NCBI GenBank assembly: GCA_021151625.1
Contig: JAGKWY010000080.1
Span: 1 to 34,042, forward strand
From: Gammaproteobacteria bacterium
Lineage (GTDB): Bacteria > Pseudomonadota > Gammaproteobacteria > Pseudomonadales > Cellvibrionaceae
Length of the DNA: 34,042 nucleotides
Direction of reading: 5' to 3'
The notes beneath the pieces were generated by a model. That model made no database searches, was not told the origin of the DNA, and saw nothing but the letters and a program-made list of their open reading frames with translations. This document shows, in pieces, positions 31,651 through 34,042 of the stretch (positions within the stretch are counted from its first letter, which is position 1; each line of letters starts with the position of its first letter). Both the position numbers and the translations under genes were made by a program.

Positions 31651-31980
31651 CTATTTACCTAATTTTGACTTTAGTTTTGCAATAAAAACCTGAAACTCAC
31701 TAGAAATACAAGATTCAAGATTGCGCTTTTTTAGATTGTTAATTATTTCTACATTGCCGCCTTTATACTGAATGCAATCAAGATCTTGGATTTCCATTGC
31801 ATTTATAATTCTAACAATTTCTTCTTGCGTACTCGGTTGTTTACAAATGTAGCAGTGCATTCCTTCATATCTAAAAAGATCAGGTGCTACTTCACTTGGC
31901 AAGTCGCATGCAATACAGCATCCGTCCTCTACGTAGAAGTCGCCTTTAACATTCTGTGGGTGAGGAGGAAGTTTCTTCAT
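31651..31980 (-). CDS. Ferredoxin-like protein (cassette gene)
   Basis: This 109-residue protein starts MKKLPPHPQNVKGDFYVEDGCCIACDLPSEVAPDLFRYEG and continues MHCYICKQPSTQEEIVRIINAM. The CCIAC...HCYIC arrangement, followed by EEIVRIINAMEIQDLDCIQYKG, resembles small single-cluster ferredoxins of the type CxxC..VAP..F. The normal cluster-binding CxxCxxCxxxCP is not complete, so an Fe-S or Zn site is possible but not certain. I chose ATG 31980, the first after the attC core. The stop lies five bases before the attC. Confidence 0.65.
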   Translation of the reverse strand: MKKLPPHPQNVKGDFYVEDGCCIACDLPSEVAPDLFRYEGMHCYICKQPSTQEEIVRIINAMEIQDLDCIQYKGGNVEIINNLKKRNLESCISSEFQVFIAKLKSKLGK

Positions 31981-31989
31981 ATATTTTAC

Positions 31990-32451
31990 GCATAACGAAT
32001 GATATACCCCCCCTCTTAACGCCAAGCCCCGCGCTGGCGTAAAGTCATCGGTGTTATCACAGCCACCAGAGGAGCAATGTCATGAATCTTACAACACTCG
32101 GTATTGATTTGGCGAAAATTTCATTCAGTCTTGTGGGCATGGTTCAACACGACAAAGTCGTAATGCGCTAAATCCTCAAGCACAATCAGCTAATGCCCTT
32201 TATTGCGCAACGCCCAAAATGCATGATAGGAATGTAAGTATGGCGATGCCGAGCACAATTCAGTGCAACCGATGATAAAGAAGTTATACAAGAAGCTCGT
32301 CAAGCTGGGTACGCACAAAAAGATTGCACTTACTGTCTTCAAGTGAAAAATGATGGCGATTTTTAATACCATGATGCGGGATAATTGCGAGCTGCAAGTT
32401 AACTAAATTTTCGTTGCAGATATTGATCCTCTACAAAAGTAGCTGTTATGA
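31990..32451 (-). other. attC site split by an IS110/IS1111-family remnant
   Basis: The left end is GCATAAC (31990-31996, on minus GTTATGC) and the right end GTTATGA (32445-32451, on minus TCATAAC, with the stop of the gene at 32446). The inner right part (TCAATATCTGCAACGAAAATT on minus) closely resembles the matching part of the attC at 32861-32931. Everything between about 32008 and 32406 belongs to the inserted element. Confidence 0.65.
32008..32406 (+). mobile_element. Decayed IS110-family (IS1111-group) element
   Basis: A plus-strand transposase start is recognisable at 32082 (MNLTTLGIDLAKISFSLVGM), the DEDD N-terminal signature of IS110/IS1111 transposases. After an in-frame stop at 32169 the frame continues as LMPFIAQRPKCMIGM. 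The central region is then missing. The C-terminus is recognisable as LYKKLVKLGTHKKIALTV and MMAIFNTMMRDN to TAA at 32404-32406, again with an in-frame TGA. The boundaries are estimated from the flanking attC halves. It is not functional. Confidence 0.8.
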
Positions 32452-32823
32452 ACCGCTTTTAAAGCCAAAGATTTTAGATAAAAAGCCAATAAAACACATG
32501 AATACTGAGGCTATGGCTATGTATTTTATAGCTAGCATATCATTTATATAAAATAGATAACCAAAAGAAAAAAAGGCAGCAATAAAATATACAAGCAATT
32601 CTTTGGAACGCAGCAGAATGCGAATATAACCAAACCCAATTGCCAACGAAAAAACACTTAACATTACAGCAGCAAAAGCACGAAGTGTATAATTTATGCT
32701 TTGAGCTAAGCTTAAGCCTTCAAAATTAATAAGAAACAATATAAGCGCGATAATAATGCCTGGAATCAGCAGGTGATCAATGGGACTTCTTTTCATTCTG
32801 TATAGATTCCATGTAACTTTCAC
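32446..32823 (-). CDS. Four-helix membrane protein of unknown function (cassette gene)
   Basis: The 125-residue product has about four membrane helices: 19-35, 47-70 (RAFAAVMLSVFSLAIGFGYIRI), 74-92 and 99-120 (YIAIASVFMCFIGFLSKIF). Loops are very short and the basic N-terminus suggests a cytoplasmic start. The start is GTG at 32823 or ATG at 32796 (MKRSPIDH). GGTACC before the GTG and GGAA before the ATG do not decide. The stop TAA is in the attC core. No family was recognised. Confidence 0.68.
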   Translation of the reverse strand: MKVTWNLYRMKRSPIDHLLIPGIIIALILFLINFEGLSLAQSINYTLRAFAAVMLSVFSLAIGFGYIRILLRSKELLVYFIAAFFSFGYLFYINDMLAIKYIAIASVFMCFIGFLSKIFGFKSGS

Positions 32824-32860
32824 TTAGGTACCAATTTACGATAAATACTTTTTCCCTATT

Positions 32861-32931
32861 TGATAACACCACGGCAAACAGCAGAATTTGAGTTGCGGAT
32901 ATCGACTTTTTACCACAGCTGCTTGTTAGAC
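32861..32931 (-). other. Short attC site (71 bp)
   Basis: On the minus strand it runs from GTCTAAC (32925-32931), a perfect RYYYAAC core, to GTTATCA (32861-32867). The inner part is TCGATATCCGCAACTCAAATT, which also occurs in diverged form in the IS-split attC next door. The gene at 32910 reads 22 bases into the site. Confidence 0.7.
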
Positions 32932-33320
32932 CTATTTTTCCTTGCGAATGCTCCAGCGTAACCAGCAACCACCGGCATAGCGAATGAAATTACACCATAC
33001 CAAATTGGATAAGTTTGAAATGTATTTCCCACCAGCCAAGTTGGCAATGCAATAAGAATTACCACCAAACCAATTATAATTCCGAACTTAATCTCTGCAC
33101 CTGGAGAGTATTTTGTTGCCAAATACGCAGAAATAACCGCACACAAAAATGAAAGAGTTAATGAGAGCAGAAGATAAGTGGAGCTTTCTAATAGTGAGAT
33201 CTCAATATCAGAAGAATTCATGTCCGCAAAATACATCGTTAATGGAACGCCAGTTCCAACTGTGAGAATTAACGTAAGAAAAACACCAAGTATTATTGTT
33301 TTGAATGGTTTTATTTCCAT
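32910..33320 (-). CDS. Four-helix membrane protein of unknown function (cassette gene)
   Basis: The 136-residue product has helices at about 8-30 (IILGVFLTLILTVGTGVPLTMYF), 45-67, 75-97 and 105-125. The second and third are linked by ATKYSPGAEIKFG. The C-terminus (RKNRSNKQLW) is encoded inside the attC site. A strong AGGAGGT precedes the ATG at 33320, 21 bases after the upstream attC. I do not recognise a family. The strong ribosome binding site suggests that it is expressed when transcribed. Confidence 0.72.
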   Translation of the reverse strand: MEIKPFKTIILGVFLTLILTVGTGVPLTMYFADMNSSDIEISLLESSTYLLLSLTLSFLCAVISAYLATKYSPGAEIKFGIIIGLVVILIALPTWLVGNTFQTYPIWYGVISFAMPVVAGYAGAFARKNRSNKQLW

Positions 33321-33341
33321 TATTTAGACACCTCCTAGAAT

Positions 33342-33485
33342 GCCTAACAACGTGCTCAACAGCAATTTTTAAGTCGTGGCTTGTGGATTACTTTTGCGCA
33401 GCAAACCCACGGGGGCGCCTAGCTAAAGCCGCGACTCACAAACTGTCCAGCGCACGTAGTGCGCGAGTTGCTACGCTTGTTATGC
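33342..33485 (-). other. attC site (144 bp)
   Basis: On the minus strand it runs from GCATAAC (33479-33485, containing the stop codon of the gene at 33480) to the perfect core GTTAGGC (33342-33348). The ends are complementary (AACAAGCGTAGCAAC against AACAACGTGCTCAAC) and the inner arms AGTCGCGGCTT and AAGCCACGACT pair. About 80 bases are nearly identical to the attC at 33827. Confidence 0.9.
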
Positions 33486-33812
33486 CAGCAACTGCCCAAT
33501 AACTTTCGACGCAATTTGACTGCCAATAACAGCGAATACAACGCCTACCCATCTATATTTAAAAGTAAAAGCAAGCAACATAGCAATAACACCACCGATT
33601 AGAGCTTGAATCCCAAACCCAATCACGCCCTGCCACATCAAAGATGTACCGACCTTATCTTTTGGCAACCACTGAAACAGTTGAATCATAAAAAATGCAA
33701 AAGACCACATGTACCCATATATGAATAGAATACATCTTTCTAAAATTTTGCTAGGTTTCGGCACCACTCCTAAATCCGATTTAGGAGTACTATATCTTTT
33801 ATCTTCAATCAT
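33480..33812 (-). CDS. Three-helix membrane protein of unknown function (cassette gene)
   Basis: The 110-residue product has a cytoplasmic start (MIEDKRYSTPKSDLGVVPKPSK) and three membrane helices at about 26-46, 60-82 (WQGVIGFGIQALIGGVIAMLLAF) and 86-106. AAGGTGA before the ATG at 33812 supports the start. It is the most attI-proximal complete cassette in the window. The stop TAA is within the attC core. No family was recognised. Confidence 0.72.
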   Translation of the reverse strand: MIEDKRYSTPKSDLGVVPKPSKILERCILFIYGYMWSFAFFMIQLFQWLPKDKVGTSLMWQGVIGFGIQALIGGVIAMLLAFTFKYRWVGVVFAVIGSQIASKVIGQLLA

Positions 33813-33826
33813 AAGTCACCTTAAAG

Positions 33827-33948
33827 GTATAACGCTAAGTTCAGCCGCAGTTTGCAAGTTGTAGTTTTGTGGCTTACTTTTGCGCAGCAAACCCACGGGG
33901 GCGCCTAGCTAAAACTGCAACTCACAAACTGTCCAGCACACGTAGTGC
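33827..33948 (-). other. attC site truncated by an IS3-family element
   Basis: The left core is GTATAAC (33827-33833). The site runs through the conserved segment (TTACTTTTGCGCAGCAAACC, then ACGGGGGCGCCTAGCT) to CACACGTAGTGC, where the IS begins. Compared with the attC at 33342, the final 21 or so bases with the second core are missing and must lie beyond the IS. Confidence 0.8.
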
Positions 33949-34042
33949 TGATCCTCCCCCGAAAAAATGGACACCTAGTTTTTTAAGCTAAATATTGTTC
34001 ATATTCCATCGGAGACATATACCCAAGTCCGGAGTGTAACCT
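33949..34042 (-). mobile_element. End of an IS3-family insertion sequence
   Basis: The terminal sequence TGATCCTCCCCCGAAAAAAT, then GGACA, starts at 33949 and has the 5'-TG form of IS3-family inverted repeats. Directly inside it lies the end of a transposase gene on the minus strand. The element continues past the window edge. Confidence 0.85.
33983..34042 (-). CDS. C-terminal fragment of IS3-family transposase (OrfB)
   Basis: Nineteen residues and the stop are visible: RLHSGLGYMSPMEYEQYLA. This is the conserved tail of IS3-family DDE transposases (the R-x-HSxLGYxSPxxYE motif). The rest lies to the right of the window. Confidence 0.9.
   Translation of the reverse strand, partial: RLHSGLGYMSPMEYEQYLA

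Overview
The window looks like a chromosomal segment of a plant-polysaccharide-degrading gammaproteobacterium close to Cellvibrio. This is inferred from a very large secreted hemicellulase whose modules are joined by long poly-serine linkers, a Pseudomonas-like house-keeping gene (argS), and gammaproteobacterial flagellar genes. No rRNA, tRNA or CRISPR array was seen.

Left part (1-9293): the first codons of an unidentified minus-strand gene, then argS on the plus strand. Minus-strand genes follow for a GNAT acetyltransferase, a lipoprotein quinoprotein (PQQ) dehydrogenase with an inserted cytochrome c domain, a small unknown protein and a CadC/ToxR-like membrane-anchored regulator. The regulator is divergent from a secreted protein made of two SUMF1-type domains that lack the catalytic cysteines of true formylglycine-generating enzymes.

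Middle left (9294-17270): a Cys-rich secreted protein with a possibly structured leader, three small low-GC minus-strand genes (one flanked by degenerate attC-like sites), then a 1069-residue CBM2-GH10-malectin-CE15 xylanase/glucuronoyl esterase. Just upstream and on the same strand is a transmembrane AraC-type regulator whose periplasmic region may be carbohydrate-binding. The two are a natural sensor/enzyme pair.

Middle (17271-25912): a flagellar block. On the minus strand the order is fliD-fliS-fliT-fliK-fliL-fliA-motA-motB, the order of lateral (laf) flagellar clusters, with a good sigma-54 promoter match before fliD. The flagellin gene next to it (plus strand) has lost roughly 30 codons of its N-terminal helix and is frameshifted. 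Related inverted dispersed repeats lie on both sides of it.

Right part (25974-29747): ordinary small genes, including a 59-residue protein, hotdog thioesterase, zinc-ribbon protein, DUF1330, DUF4124, YdeI-like, cupin and glutathione S-transferase.

Far right (29822-34042): the distal end of an integron cassette array. Seven small minus-strand genes are separated by attC sites, and most stop codons fall inside the attC core. Four of the seven encode unknown multi-pass membrane proteins. One attC is collapsed to 33 bp, one is split by a decayed IS110/IS1111-family element, and one is cut by an IS3-family element that runs off the window. Cassette polarity places attI and the integrase beyond the right edge.
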